Made by a program: the position numbers and the translations under genes
Source: an uncultured Prochlorococcus sp.
GTDB taxonomy: Bacteria > Cyanobacteriota > Cyanobacteriia > PCC-6307 > Cyanobiaceae
Length of the DNA stretch: 64,000 nucleotides
Direction of reading: 5' to 3'
Assembly (NCBI GenBank): GCA_902628235.1
Contig: CACOMD010000001.1
Location: 238,973 to 302,972, forward strand
In this document: positions 11,364-21,439 of the stretch, piece by piece
Layout: the number at the start of each line of letters is the position of its first letter
Numbering within the stretch: position 1 is the stretch's first letter
Notes under the pieces: generated by a model
Databases searched by the model: none
What the model was told of the DNA's origin: nothing
What the model saw: the letters and a program-made list of their open reading frames with translations, nothing else

Positions 11364-12632
11364 ATGAGAAAACAAAAATTGAAGAAATCAAATAAAAAAG
11401 GAAAATTTAAGATTTTATTATTAATAAGTGGAAGTATTGCCGCTGTAAGAATTCCTTTGTTGGTTAGTAAACTAGTCAAAGAAAACTATATCGTTAAATG
11501 CGTAATTACAAAAAATGCTGAAAAAATTATACAACCTCTTTCACTTTCTATCTTAAGTAGAAATAAATGCATAATTGATTCTGATCAATGGAATTATAAA
11601 AAATCAAAACCTTTACATATTTCTCTCTGTGAATGGGCAGATATTCTTATCATTGCACCTTTGACGGCCACAACATTATCTAAATGGGTATATGGGAATG
11701 CAGAGGGTTTAGTTGCAAGCATACTAATTGCAAATACGAAACCGATCATCGTTGCACCTGCAATGAACACAAATATGTGGCTAAATCAAGCTGTAACCTC
11801 AAACTATAAAAAATTAAAAACATTTAAAAATATATTATCCTTAGAACCATTAAAAGGACTTTTAGCATGTGATCAATATGGGATAGGAAAAATTCCTACA
11901 AATGATCTAATATCACTAGCTATTAAATTTTTATTCTTGGAAGAACGAAGGGAATTCAATGATTTAGCGAATAAATCTTTTTTAGTAACTGGTGGTGCAA
12001 CCACTGAAAAAATAGATTCCGCGAGAATGATTACAAATAATAGTTCTGGAGCGATGAGTATCCTTCTAGCTCAAGTAGCTAGATTTAGAGGAGCAAAAGT
12101 AACTTATATACATGGTCCTTTGAAACTAAGTACAGAAATAATTGACGGTATTGATTCTTATGAGGTTCGAAATGGATCAGAGCTCAATAATTTAATTCAA
12201 AAAGAAGTCCATAATCATGATTATTTTTTTATGAATGCAGCTGTAGCTGATATGAAAATTAAAAAAGATACCATTCAAAAAGTTCCAAAAATTAATCTTA
12301 AAGATCATTTGGTTAATAATCTAGAACTAGTCCCCGATATATTAAAGGAAGTTTCATCGTTAAAAAGAAAAAATCAAATATTCATAGGTTTTTGCGCTTA
12401 TACTGGTACTCTTGAAAATCTTAGAAAAACAATTCAACAAAAATTTGAGATAAAAGGTTGCGATTATATTTTTGCAAATCCAATCGATATTGATGGACAA
12501 GGTTTCGGTGAAGGTTCTGAAAATGAAGGTTGGCTTTTTGATAAAAAAGAATTGGAATGCTATTTTGAAAAATCTTCTAAATTAGATTTAGCTAACAAAT
12601 TAATTAATAGAATTATTTCAATTGATAAATAA
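11364..12632 (+). CDS. coaBC: Bifunctional phosphopantothenoylcysteine decarboxylase / phosphopantothenate-cysteine ligase
   Basis: LLLISGSIAA, APAMNTNMW, LVTGGATTEKIDSARMITNNSSG. Confidence 0.93.
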   Translation: MRKQKLKKSNKKGKFKILLLISGSIAAVRIPLLVSKLVKENYIVKCVITKNAEKIIQPLSLSILSRNKCIIDSDQWNYKKSKPLHISLCEWADILIIAPLTATTLSKWVYGNAEGLVASILIANTKPIIVAPAMNTNMWLNQAVTSNYKKLKTFKNILSLEPLKGLLACDQYGIGKIPTNDLISLAIKFLFLEERREFNDLANKSFLVTGGATTEKIDSARMITNNSSGAMSILLAQVARFRGAKVTYIHGPLKLSTEIIDGIDSYEVRNGSELNNLIQKEVHNHDYFFMNAAVADMKIKKDTIQKVPKINLKDHLVNNLELVPDILKEVSSLKRKNQIFIGFCAYTGTLENLRKTIQQKFEIKGCDYIFANPIDIDGQGFGEGSENEGWLFDKKELECYFEKSSKLDLANKLINRIISIDK

Positions 12633-12762
12633 ATCAAAAATTTAATATTTGTATTTTTTTGTAATTTTAATGTAGACAAATGCTGTTATAGACTCTTTTT
12701 AGCTTAGTATAAATCAAGTTTTTAAAAAAAATTTAACTCTACGGGTTATTTCGAGGCAAAAA

Positions 12763-12813
12763 ATGACCAACAGTTATGCATCTTTCCCTTGTATTATCCG
12801 TACTGAACATTAA
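12763..12813 (+). other. Putative short upstream ORF (16 aa, MTNSYASFPCIIRTEH) in the psbO leader
   Basis: GAGG Shine-Dalgarno-like element upstream of ATG, TAA stop, then palindrome. Confidence 0.35.
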
Positions 12814-12860
12814 AGGTAAAATTTTACCGGCAGACTCAGAACTTTATTGAAATTTTAATT

Positions 12861-13655
12861 ATGAGAATTCGTTCATTCTTGGCCTTGGTCATTTCATTTT
12901 GTATAACATTTGCTTTTGTTCCATTAAGAACATACGCATTTTCTGAAAGAGGTAATGCTCAATTCACTGACGTTGTTAATACGGGAAAAGCTAATGATTG
13001 CCCTGCTTTAGACTCCTCACTAGAGGGTTCCATCACAATAAGTAATGGAGATTCTTTAAAAGGAATCTGTATGCATCCGACTGAAGTTTATGTCAAAGTA
13101 CCTGGATCAAAGCGTCAAAAAGCTGACTTCGTCTCAACTAAAATTATTAGTCCCAGGAACAATACAACAGTAACGGAAGTTTATGGAGACATAGATTCTG
13201 GGAAATTCACAGAAAAAGGTGGTATCGATTTTCAATTAATCACAGTTTTAACACCTGGAGGATTAGAAGTGCCATTTGCCTTCTCAGCAAAAGATTTAAC
13301 AGCAAATTTCCCTTCATCACTTGAACCTGGGACTGAGGTAAGTGGATCTACCTTCACACCTAATTATAGAACTGGTGATTTTTTAGATCCTAAAGCAAGG
13401 GCCGCCAATACTGGTGTTGAATATGCTCAGGGACTAGTGGCTTTGGGCGGAGATGATGAGGAACTTGCTAAAGAAAATATTAAAGTTGATGTTAATGGCA
13501 CTGGAACAATAAAACTCTCAATAAAAAGTGTTGATAGTGATACAGATGAATTCGCAGGGACTTTTGAGGCAATTCAACCATCAGATACAGATATGGGATC
13601 TAAAGAGCCTGTTGACGTAAAAATAATCGGTGAGCTATACGGTAGAAAGGCTTAA
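12861..13655 (+). CDS. psbO: Photosystem II manganese-stabilizing polypeptide
   Basis: Signal peptide then CPALDSSLEGSITI...CMHPTEVYVK, conserved cysteine pair. Confidence 0.95.
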   Translation: MRIRSFLALVISFCITFAFVPLRTYAFSERGNAQFTDVVNTGKANDCPALDSSLEGSITISNGDSLKGICMHPTEVYVKVPGSKRQKADFVSTKIISPRNNTTVTEVYGDIDSGKFTEKGGIDFQLITVLTPGGLEVPFAFSAKDLTANFPSSLEPGTEVSGSTFTPNYRTGDFLDPKARAANTGVEYAQGLVALGGDDEELAKENIKVDVNGTGTIKLSIKSVDSDTDEFAGTFEAIQPSDTDMGSKEPVDVKIIGELYGRKA

Positions 13656-13666
13656 ATTATAGTTTT

Positions 13667-13699
13667 AAAAGAGGGTTTTTCAAAGTACCCTCTTTTTTT
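13667..13699 (+). terminator. Rho-independent terminator downstream of psbO
   Basis: AAAGAGGGT ... ACCCTCTTTTTTT stem followed by T-tract. Confidence 0.85.
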
Positions 13700-13727
13700 A
13701 TGTAAAACTTTAAAATTACTTAAATTT

Positions 13728-14903
13728 ATGATTAATACTCAAAAGATTGAAAGAGATGAAATGGGTTTAATACCTCCTTATGGAGGAATTCTCAAACAAC
13801 TAATTCTTAAAGATAAAGATCAAATAGAAGATTTATTATCTGACGTAGACTTTGAACATGAATGCAGTGAGAGAAATGCATGTGATGTAGAGCTTCTTAT
13901 GATTGGTGCATTCTCGCCATTAGATGGATTTATGAATGAGGAAGACTATAAATCGGTTACAAAATATTATAGAAATTCAGAAGGTTTTTTATTTGGATTG
14001 CCAATAGTTTTAGATACCAATAATGATAATTTTGAGAAAGGAAAAAAAATCTTGCTTAAATTTAAAGGTCAAAATTTAGCAGTTTTAGAAATCGAATCCA
14101 AATGGGAACCAGATAAAGAATTAGAAGCTCAATTTTGCTATGGAACAACTTCCTTAGAACACCCTGCAGTAACTATGATATTTCATGAGAGAGAAAAATA
14201 TTATATAGGAGGTAAAATTTATGGTTTAGAGCTCCCTAAGAGAGAATTTCCTTGTCAAACTCCCCTTGAAGTAAGATCTTCGTTACCTGCTAATCATGAT
14301 GTAGTTGCATTTCAATGTAGAAATCCAATACATAGAGCTCATTATGAATTATTTACAAATGCCCTTCAATCAGAAAATGTATCTCAAAATTCGATTGTTT
14401 TAGTTCATCCAACATGTGGGCCCACTCAGCAAGATGATATCCCAGGTAGAGTGCGATATTTAACTTATAAAAAGTTGTCAGAAGAGATCACAAGTAAACA
14501 AATAAAGTGGGCTTATTTGCCATACTCGATGCATATGGCTGGTCCGAGAGAAGCTTTGCAGCACATGATTATCCGAAGAAACTATGGGTGTACACATTTT
14601 ATAATTGGTAGAGATATGGCAGGATGTAAATCAACTAAAAATGGTGAAGATTTCTATGGTCCTTACGATGCACAAAATTTCGCTAAAGAGTGTACTACAG
14701 AACTAAAGATGAAAGTTGTTCCCTCTAAAAACCTTGTCTACACAAGAGAGAAAGGATATATAACAGCAGAGGAAGCTAATGAAAATAAATATCAAATAAT
14801 GAAATTAAGCGGAACTGAATTTAGAAAGAAATTGAGAAATGGAGAGGAGATTCCTGAATGGTTTGCCTTTAAAAGTGTAGTAGATGTACTAAGACAGTCC
14901 TAA
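13728..14903 (+). CDS. sat: Sulfate adenylyltransferase
   Basis: QCRNPIHRAHYE, GRDMAGCKS motifs. Confidence 0.95.
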   Translation: MINTQKIERDEMGLIPPYGGILKQLILKDKDQIEDLLSDVDFEHECSERNACDVELLMIGAFSPLDGFMNEEDYKSVTKYYRNSEGFLFGLPIVLDTNNDNFEKGKKILLKFKGQNLAVLEIESKWEPDKELEAQFCYGTTSLEHPAVTMIFHEREKYYIGGKIYGLELPKREFPCQTPLEVRSSLPANHDVVAFQCRNPIHRAHYELFTNALQSENVSQNSIVLVHPTCGPTQQDDIPGRVRYLTYKKLSEEITSKQIKWAYLPYSMHMAGPREALQHMIIRRNYGCTHFIIGRDMAGCKSTKNGEDFYGPYDAQNFAKECTTELKMKVVPSKNLVYTREKGYITAEEANENKYQIMKLSGTEFRKKLRNGEEIPEWFAFKSVVDVLRQS

Positions 14904-14950
14904 TAATGATTTATTCTTATTAATATATAGTTATTGAAAAAATTTTTATC

Positions 14951-16804
14951 GTGAACAAACGCTTAAGAAACATTGGACTTTACATTCTTGTAGTTATTAC
15001 AGTTATTTTTATAGGAACATCTGTTCTTGATCGACCAAATACTGAAAATGCTACAAAAACATTAAGATATAGTGACTTTATAGAAGCCGTTCAAGATAAG
15101 GAGGTCAGCAGAGTATTAATATCACCTGATAATGGAACAGCTCAAGTAGTTGAAAATGATGGAAGTAGATCTGAGGTTAATCTGGCTCCTGATAAAGATT
15201 TATTGAAAATTCTTACAGATAATGATGTTGATATAGCGGTTCAACCCACTAGACTATCCAGCCCATGGCAGCAGGCTTTTAGTAGTTTACTATTTCCTGT
15301 AATATTAATTGGAGCACTATTCTTCCTATTTAGAAGAGCGCAAAGTGGATCAGGTGGGGGTGGAAATCCTGCAATGAATTTTGGGAAAAGTAAAGCAAGA
15401 TTGCAGATGGAACCTTCTACTAAAGTTACTTTTGCTGATGTAGCAGGCGTAGAAGGTTCTAAACTTGAACTATCTGAAGTTGTTGATTTTCTTAAAAGTC
15501 CTGATAGATTTACAGCCGTAGGAGCAAAAATACCAAAAGGAGTCTTACTTGTTGGACCTCCCGGAACAGGTAAAACTCTTTTAGCAAAAGCTGTTGCTGG
15601 TGAAGCAGGAGTGCCATTTTTCTCTATATCGGGATCTGAATTTGTAGAAATGTTTGTTGGTGTTGGTGCAAGCAGAGTGAGAGATCTTTTTGAACAGGCT
15701 AAAAAGAATGCACCTTGTATTGTATTTATAGATGAAATTGATGCAGTGGGAAGACAAAGAGGAGCAGGTTTAGGTGGTGGTAATGATGAAAGAGAACAAA
15801 CTTTAAACCAACTTCTTACAGAAATGGACGGATTTGAAGGTAATTCTGGAATAATTATAGTTGCAGCTACAAATAGACCTGACGTTCTTGACTCAGCATT
15901 AATGAGACCAGGAAGGTTTGATAGACAAGTTACCGTAGACAGACCAGATTATGCTGGCAGATTACAAATCTTAAATGTTCATGCTAAAGATAAAACTCTC
16001 TCTAAAGATGTAGATTTAGATAAAGTAGCTAAAAGAACACCTGGATTTACTGGGGCAGATTTAGCAAATTTATTAAACGAAGCAGCAATTTTAGCCGCTA
16101 GAAGAGAATTAGATAAAGTTAGTAATGATGAAGTTGGTGATGCCATTGAAAGAGTGATGGCAGGTCCTGAAAAAAAAGATAGAGTAATTAGTGAAAGGAA
16201 AAAAGAATTAGTTGCATACCATGAAGCTGGACATGCAATCGTAGGAGCATTAATGCCTGATTATGATCCAGTAGCTAAAGTTTCTATTATCCCTAGAGGT
16301 CAAGCAGGAGGTTTAACATTTTTCACTCCAAGTGAAGAAAGGTTAGAGTCTGGTCTTTACTCAAGATCGTATCTCCAAAATCAAATGGCAGTTGCATTGG
16401 GAGGAAGAGTAGCTGAAGAAATTGTATATGGAGAAGAGGAAGTTACTACTGGAGCATCTAATGATTTACAACAAGTAGCTAATGTAGCTAGGCAAATGAT
16501 TACAAAATTTGGGATGAGCGAAAAGATTGGTCCAGTTGCTCTTGGGAGATCACAGGGTGGAATGTTTTTAGGTAGAGATATAGCCTCTGAAAGAGATTTT
16601 TCTGAAGATACTGCAGCAACAATTGACGTTGAAGTTTCAGAACTTGTCGACGTTGCTTATAAAAGAGCAACTAAAGTTCTTACCGAAAATAGAGGTATGT
16701 TAGATGAGATGGCACAAATGCTTATTGAAAGAGAAACAATAGATACTGAAGATATTCAGGATTTAATTAACCGCTCTGAGGTTAAAGTTGCCAACTACTT
16801 GTAA
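14951..16804 (+). CDS. ftsH: ATP-dependent zinc metalloprotease FtsH (GTG start)
   Basis: [28 protein letters not shown] zinc motif, N-terminal TM. Confidence 0.97.
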   Translation: MNKRLRNIGLYILVVITVIFIGTSVLDRPNTENATKTLRYSDFIEAVQDKEVSRVLISPDNGTAQVVENDGSRSEVNLAPDKDLLKILTDNDVDIAVQPTRLSSPWQQAFSSLLFPVILIGALFFLFRRAQSGSGGGGNPAMNFGKSKARLQMEPSTKVTFADVAGVEGSKLELSEVVDFLKSPDRFTAVGAKIPKGVLLVGPPGTGKTLLAKAVAGEAGVPFFSISGSEFVEMFVGVGASRVRDLFEQAKKNAPCIVFIDEIDAVGRQRGAGLGGGNDEREQTLNQLLTEMDGFEGNSGIIIVAATNRPDVLDSALMRPGRFDRQVTVDRPDYAGRLQILNVHAKDKTLSKDVDLDKVAKRTPGFTGADLANLLNEAAILAARRELDKVSNDEVGDAIERVMAGPEKKDRVISERKKELVAYHEAGHAIVGALMPDYDPVAKVSIIPRGQAGGLTFFTPSEERLESGLYSRSYLQNQMAVALGGRVAEEIVYGEEEVTTGASNDLQQVANVARQMITKFGMSEKIGPVALGRSQGGMFLGRDIASERDFSEDTAATIDVEVSELVDVAYKRATKVLTENRGMLDEMAQMLIERETIDTEDIQDLINRSEVKVANYL

Positions 16805-17465
16805 AAACAACAAACCGGATATAATTCTACAAGATAAAATAAATAACTTTAAGAAGTTTCTAAAAATTCAATCATTCATATTATTAGTAAGGCCAAAAGA
16901 TATTGTTTATAAATGCGATGTAGCTAAACAACAATTTATTCAAGATTTAGATTTTATAATAGAAAAAGGCTTATTAATGCTTGAAATACCTTGGGTCGAC
17001 AATGAAAATTGGTTAGACTTAATGTCAAATTTAAAATCTAAATATCCTCACTTACAAATTGGATCGGCTTCTCTAGTTAATAAAAAATCAATTGATGATT
17101 CTTTAAAACTTGATCTTAATTTCTCTATGATGAGATTTTGGAATAAAGATTTATACAAATATTCTAAACAAAATGATTATTTATTAATCCCAGGAATGAC
17201 AAGTATCAAAGATTTTAAAGAGGCTATTTCTTTGAATTGTTCCATGATAAAAATCTTCCCAGTTGCGAAGAAAGATATAGTATTGGATATAAATAAATTT
17301 AATCAATTTTCTTTTATTGGAGCTGGTGATATAGCTATAAACGATATCAGTAAATTCAAATCCTTAGGTTATCAAGGAGTTATTGTTGGAAAAAAGGGAT
17401 ATGATGGCGAGAAATTTGATCCTGAAATAATTAAAATATTAAACAACATAATGACAAATAATTAA
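16788..17465 (+). CDS. KDPG/KHG aldolase-like protein
   Basis: ILLVRPKD..., MLEIPWV, GMTSIKDFKEAI, KIFPVAKKD, FIGAGDI: Eda-like TIM barrel pattern; TTG start overlaps ftsH 3' end. Confidence 0.75.
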   Translation: MPTTCKNNKPDIILQDKINNFKKFLKIQSFILLVRPKDIVYKCDVAKQQFIQDLDFIIEKGLLMLEIPWVDNENWLDLMSNLKSKYPHLQIGSASLVNKKSIDDSLKLDLNFSMMRFWNKDLYKYSKQNDYLLIPGMTSIKDFKEAISLNCSMIKIFPVAKKDIVLDINKFNQFSFIGAGDIAINDISKFKSLGYQGVIVGKKGYDGEKFDPEIIKILNNIMTNN

Positions 17466-17471
17466 AATAAA

Positions 17472-18566
17472 TTAATTCATAATTCCACATTGTGCATGAT
17501 TTAGTAAAAAGTGATCAGCAAGTACAAGAGCTATCATTGCATCAACCATTGGAACAGCTCTAGGCAAAACGCATGGATCATGCCTTCCAACTGCTTTCAT
17601 CATTACTTCTTTACCTGCTGAATTAACAGTCTTTTGCTCTTTTCTTATAGTTGCTGTAGGTTTAAATGCAATTCGCATTTTTAACATCTCACCATTACTA
17701 ATGCCTCCTTGTATTCCTCCAGAATTATTTGATAAAGTTTTTAATTTATTATTTTCATTAGATTGAACAAATGGATCATTATGTTCACTTCCTGTCAAAT
17801 AAGTACCTGAGAAGCCAGAACCTATTTCAAAACCTTTTGTAGCAGGTAAAGACATTAATGCTTTAGCTAAATCAGCCTCTAACTTATCAAAAACCGGCAT
17901 ACCCAAACCACTTGGCATGTTTTTCGCAATAGCCTCAATTACACCTCCACAGGAATCACCTTTTTGCTGCAATTCAGTAATCCTTTTTATCATTTTTTGA
18001 GCTATTTGAACATCTGGACATCTAATAATATTTGATTCAATATCATTAAAGGTAACATCATTAGGATTTATATTCGAATCTATATTATGAATTCTTTTCA
18101 CCCAAGATAATATCTCAATTTCATGGATTTTCTTTAAAAATTGCTTTGCAATCGCTCCTCCTGCGACTCTACCTATTGTTTCTCTTGCCGAAGCCCTTCC
18201 TCCACCAGAATCAGCTTGAATTCCATATTTAAGATGATAGGTCCCATCAGCATGAGAAGGTCTAAATACTTTTTCAATATTAGTATAATCTCCTGGTCTT
18301 TGATCTTTATTTCTTACTATCATTGCGATAGGCGTACCAAGAGTAATATTATCTTTTATTCCACTCAATATTTCTAACTTATCTTCCTCTTTTCTTGGAG
18401 TAGTTATTTGACTTTGACCTGGTCTTCTTCTATTTAATTCATCTTGGATTAAATCAATATCAAGTTTCAAACGCGGTGGACATCCATCTAAAATTACACC
18501 CACAGCTCCTCCATGAGACTCCCCAAAAGTATTAACTTTAAAAATCTTTCCAAAACTATTACCCAT
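17472..18566 (-). CDS. aroC: Chorismate synthase
   Basis: [54 protein letters not shown]. Confidence 0.97.
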   Translation of the reverse strand: MGNSFGKIFKVNTFGESHGGAVGVILDGCPPRLKLDIDLIQDELNRRRPGQSQITTPRKEEDKLEILSGIKDNITLGTPIAMIVRNKDQRPGDYTNIEKVFRPSHADGTYHLKYGIQADSGGGRASARETIGRVAGGAIAKQFLKKIHEIEILSWVKRIHNIDSNINPNDVTFNDIESNIIRCPDVQIAQKMIKRITELQQKGDSCGGVIEAIAKNMPSGLGMPVFDKLEADLAKALMSLPATKGFEIGSGFSGTYLTGSEHNDPFVQSNENNKLKTLSNNSGGIQGGISNGEMLKMRIAFKPTATIRKEQKTVNSAGKEVMMKAVGRHDPCVLPRAVPMVDAMIALVLADHFLLNHAQCGIMN

Positions 18567-18621
18567 AAAATAATTAAGCTTGTTTTAGTTTAATTATATT
18601 GAGTCTATTAAATTTTAGGCA

Positions 18622-18648
18622 TAAAAAAAGACCCCCCGAAGGGGATCT
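18622..18648 (-). terminator. Rho-independent terminator of psbA copy 1
   Basis: Minus strand AGATCCCC-TTCG-GGGGGTCT followed by TTTTTT; UUCG tetraloop. Confidence 0.95.
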
Positions 18649-18668
18649 TAATTTTAAGAACCTTAAGC

Positions 18669-19751
18669 TTAGCCGATTGCAGGAGCTGTAAGAGCTACAG
18701 AAGTAGACTCAGCAGCAGCTAAATCGAGTGGGAAGTTGTGAGCGTTACGCTCGTGCATTACTTCCATACCTAAGTTTGCACGGTTAAGTACATCACCCCA
18801 TGTAGGAACGATTTTACCGTTAGCGTCAACAACTGACTGGTTGAAGTTGAAACCGTTTAGGTTAAATGCCATTGTGCAAATACCCATTGATGTTAACCAT
18901 ACGCAAACAACAGGGAATACAGCTAGGAAGAAGTGAAGACTTCTGCTGTTATTGAAACTTGCATATTGGAAGATCAAACGACCGAAGTAGCCATGAGCTG
19001 CAACGATGTTGTATGTTTCTTCTTCTTGACCGAACTTGTAGCCATAGTTTTGTGACTCAAGACCAGTTGTTTCTCTAATTAGAGATGATGTTACCAATGA
19101 ACCATGCATTGCAGAGAATAATGATCCACCGAACATTCCAGCAACACCAGCCATGTGGAATGGGTGCATAAGAATGTTGTGCTCAGCCTGGAAAACAAAC
19201 ATGAAGTTGAATGTACCAGAGATACCTAGAGGCATTCCGTCAGAGAATGAACCTTGACCGAATGGGTATACAAGGAATACTGCGAAAGCTGCTGAAACTG
19301 GTGCAGAGTATGCAACACAGATCCAAGGACGCATACCTAAACGGTATGAAAGCTCCCACTGTCTTCCCATGTATGCTGAGATACCGATTAGGAAGTGGAA
19401 AATTACAAGTTGGTAAGGGCCACCATTGTATAGCCACTCATCTACAGTCGCTGCTTCCCAAATTGGGTAGAAGTGAAGACCAATAGCGTTTGATGAAGGA
19501 ACAACCGCACCTGAGATGATGTTGTTTCCATATAGGAATGAACCAGCAACTGGCTCTCTAATTCCGTCAATGTCTACTGGTGGTGCTGCGATGAAAGCAA
19601 CAATGAAGCAAGCCGCTGCTGCAAGTAAGCATGGAATCATTAAAACTCCAAACCAACCAACATAGATTCTGTTGTTAGTTGATGTTACCCACTCACAGAA
19701 CTGTGGCCAACCCTTTAACAGCGATGAACGCTGCTGCTGAATAGTTGTCAT
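18669..19751 (-). CDS. psbA: Photosystem II D1 protein, copy 1
   Basis: 360-aa D1, C-terminus [18 protein letters not shown]. Confidence 0.99.
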   Translation of the reverse strand: MTTIQQQRSSLLKGWPQFCEWVTSTNNRIYVGWFGVLMIPCLLAAAACFIVAFIAAPPVDIDGIREPVAGSFLYGNNIISGAVVPSSNAIGLHFYPIWEAATVDEWLYNGGPYQLVIFHFLIGISAYMGRQWELSYRLGMRPWICVAYSAPVSAAFAVFLVYPFGQGSFSDGMPLGISGTFNFMFVFQAEHNILMHPFHMAGVAGMFGGSLFSAMHGSLVTSSLIRETTGLESQNYGYKFGQEEETYNIVAAHGYFGRLIFQYASFNNSRSLHFFLAVFPVVCVWLTSMGICTMAFNLNGFNFNQSVVDANGKIVPTWGDVLNRANLGMEVMHERNAHNFPLDLAAAESTSVALTAPAIG

Positions 19752-19769
19752 TATAAGTTCGTTAAAGAT

Positions 19770-19783
19770 GCCTCGATTGAGAC
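19770..19783 (-). promoter_or_regulatory. Leader hairpin B of psbA copy 1
   Basis: Minus strand GTCTC-AATC-GAGGC, 18 nt before ATG. Confidence 0.5.
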
Positions 19784-19792
19784 GTGTACGTA

Positions 19793-19813
19793 TAGCAAAA
19801 TAAAATTTTGCTA
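19793..19813 (-). promoter_or_regulatory. Leader hairpin A of psbA copy 1
   Basis: Perfect 9-bp inverted repeat TAGCAAAAT-TTT-ATTTTGCTA. Confidence 0.55.
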
Positions 19814-20134
19814 CTGATAATATAAATGATTATTTTGTAAAGTGATAATTACAAAAGCTTATGGGATTGATAATAAATTTTAATGATTAATAACAATATT
19901 GTAGATGTATCCCTTTAATTGATTAAGAATCTCTTCTTAAACGCATCTTTCTTTAAATAATAGTAATCTGAAATTAATCTTAAATTTATATATTTGCTAT
20001 CAATTATTTAATATCATTTATCATCTCTAGATTCATCAATGCGAATATTTGAATTGAAATTTTAAAATTTTACTTAGTACTGAATTAGCGAATTCCATTC
20101 ATCATAAAATACTTAATGAATTTATTTATAGGCA

Positions 20135-20161
20135 TAAAAAAAGACCCCCCGAAGGGGATCT
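20135..20161 (-). terminator. Rho-independent terminator of psbA copy 2
   Basis: Same hairpin and T-tract as copy 1. Confidence 0.95.
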
Positions 20162-20181
20162 TAATTTTAAGAACCTTAAGC

Positions 20182-21264
20182 TTAGCCGATTGCAGGAGCT
20201 GTAAGAGCTACAGAAGTAGACTCAGCAGCAGCTAAATCGAGTGGGAAGTTGTGAGCGTTACGCTCGTGCATTACTTCCATACCTAAGTTTGCACGGTTAA
20301 GTACATCACCCCATGTAGGAACGATTTTACCGTTAGCGTCAACAACTGACTGGTTGAAGTTGAAACCGTTTAGGTTAAATGCCATTGTGCAAATACCCAT
20401 TGATGTTAACCATACGCAAACAACAGGGAATACAGCTAGGAAGAAGTGAAGACTTCTGCTGTTATTGAAACTTGCATATTGGAAGATCAAACGACCGAAG
20501 TAGCCATGAGCTGCAACGATGTTGTATGTTTCTTCTTCTTGACCGAACTTGTAGCCATAGTTTTGTGACTCAAGACCAGTTGTTTCTCTAATTAGAGATG
20601 ATGTTACCAATGAACCATGCATTGCAGAGAATAATGATCCACCGAACATTCCAGCAACACCAGCCATGTGGAATGGGTGCATAAGAATGTTGTGCTCAGC
20701 CTGGAAAACAAACATGAAGTTGAATGTACCAGAGATACCTAGAGGCATTCCGTCAGAGAATGAACCTTGACCGAATGGGTATACAAGGAATACTGCGAAA
20801 GCTGCTGAAACTGGTGCAGAGTATGCAACACAGATCCAAGGACGCATACCTAAACGGTATGAAAGCTCCCACTGTCTTCCCATGTATGCTGAGATACCGA
20901 TTAGGAAGTGGAAAATTACAAGTTGGTAAGGGCCACCATTGTATAGCCACTCATCTACAGTCGCTGCTTCCCAAATTGGGTAGAAGTGAAGACCAATAGC
21001 GTTTGATGAAGGAACAACCGCACCTGAGATGATGTTGTTTCCATATAGGAATGAACCAGCAACTGGCTCTCTAATTCCGTCAATGTCTACTGGTGGTGCT
21101 GCGATGAAAGCAACAATGAAGCAAGCCGCTGCTGCAAGTAAGCATGGAATCATTAAAACTCCAAACCAACCAACATAGATTCTGTTGTTAGTTGATGTTA
21201 CCCACTCACAGAACTGTGGCCAACCCTTTAACAGCGATGAACGCTGCTGCTGAATAGTTGTCAT
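20182..21264 (-). CDS. psbA: Photosystem II D1 protein, copy 2
   Basis: Protein identical to copy 1. Confidence 0.99.
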   Translation of the reverse strand: MTTIQQQRSSLLKGWPQFCEWVTSTNNRIYVGWFGVLMIPCLLAAAACFIVAFIAAPPVDIDGIREPVAGSFLYGNNIISGAVVPSSNAIGLHFYPIWEAATVDEWLYNGGPYQLVIFHFLIGISAYMGRQWELSYRLGMRPWICVAYSAPVSAAFAVFLVYPFGQGSFSDGMPLGISGTFNFMFVFQAEHNILMHPFHMAGVAGMFGGSLFSAMHGSLVTSSLIRETTGLESQNYGYKFGQEEETYNIVAAHGYFGRLIFQYASFNNSRSLHFFLAVFPVVCVWLTSMGICTMAFNLNGFNFNQSVVDANGKIVPTWGDVLNRANLGMEVMHERNAHNFPLDLAAAESTSVALTAPAIG

Positions 21265-21279
21265 GAGTTCGTAAGGTAT

Positions 21280-21293
21280 GCCTTAAATAAGGC
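21280..21293 (-). promoter_or_regulatory. Leader hairpin B of psbA copy 2
   Basis: Minus strand GCCTT-ATTT-AAGGC, 15 nt before ATG. Confidence 0.5.
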
Positions 21294-21303
21294 GTGTAAA
21301 TAA

Positions 21304-21322
21304 AAGCAGAGAAAATCTGCTT
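21304..21322 (-). promoter_or_regulatory. Leader hairpin A of psbA copy 2
   Basis: Perfect 7-bp inverted repeat AAGCAGA-TTTTC-TCTGCTT. Confidence 0.55.
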
Positions 21323-21439
21323 ATAGAACTTTAATCCAAAATCATGAAAAATGTGTAAATAAAATAATAAAAAGATCAAAATTTGTTCAATTTTTACAAA
21401 AAAGAGTCTCGATGATTTAATATTTTCTTAATATTCTAA

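Larger units (their letters stand above)
18616..19751. repeat. Direct repeat unit 1 of the psbA tandem duplication (about 1.1 kb)
   Basis: Matches 20129-21264 at constant offset 1513; stretches compared by eye identical, as are all three overlapping ORF translations. Confidence 0.95.
20129..21264. repeat. Direct repeat unit 2 of the psbA tandem duplication
   Basis: See unit 1. Confidence 0.95.

Noticed and set aside
19240-19437. Second minus-strand frame ORF (65 aa) inside psbA, repeated at 20753-20950
   Set aside because: Out-of-frame ORF within psbA; no independent evidence of coding.
19211-19486. Plus-strand ORF (91 aa) opposite psbA, repeated at 20724-20999
   Set aside because: Antisense to a GC-richer, strongly codon-biased gene; its conservation between copies follows from psbA identity.
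18616-21264. psbA tandem as a mobile element or phage-derived insertion
   Set aside because: No integrase, transposase, tRNA attachment site or phage genes nearby; duplication in situ explains it.
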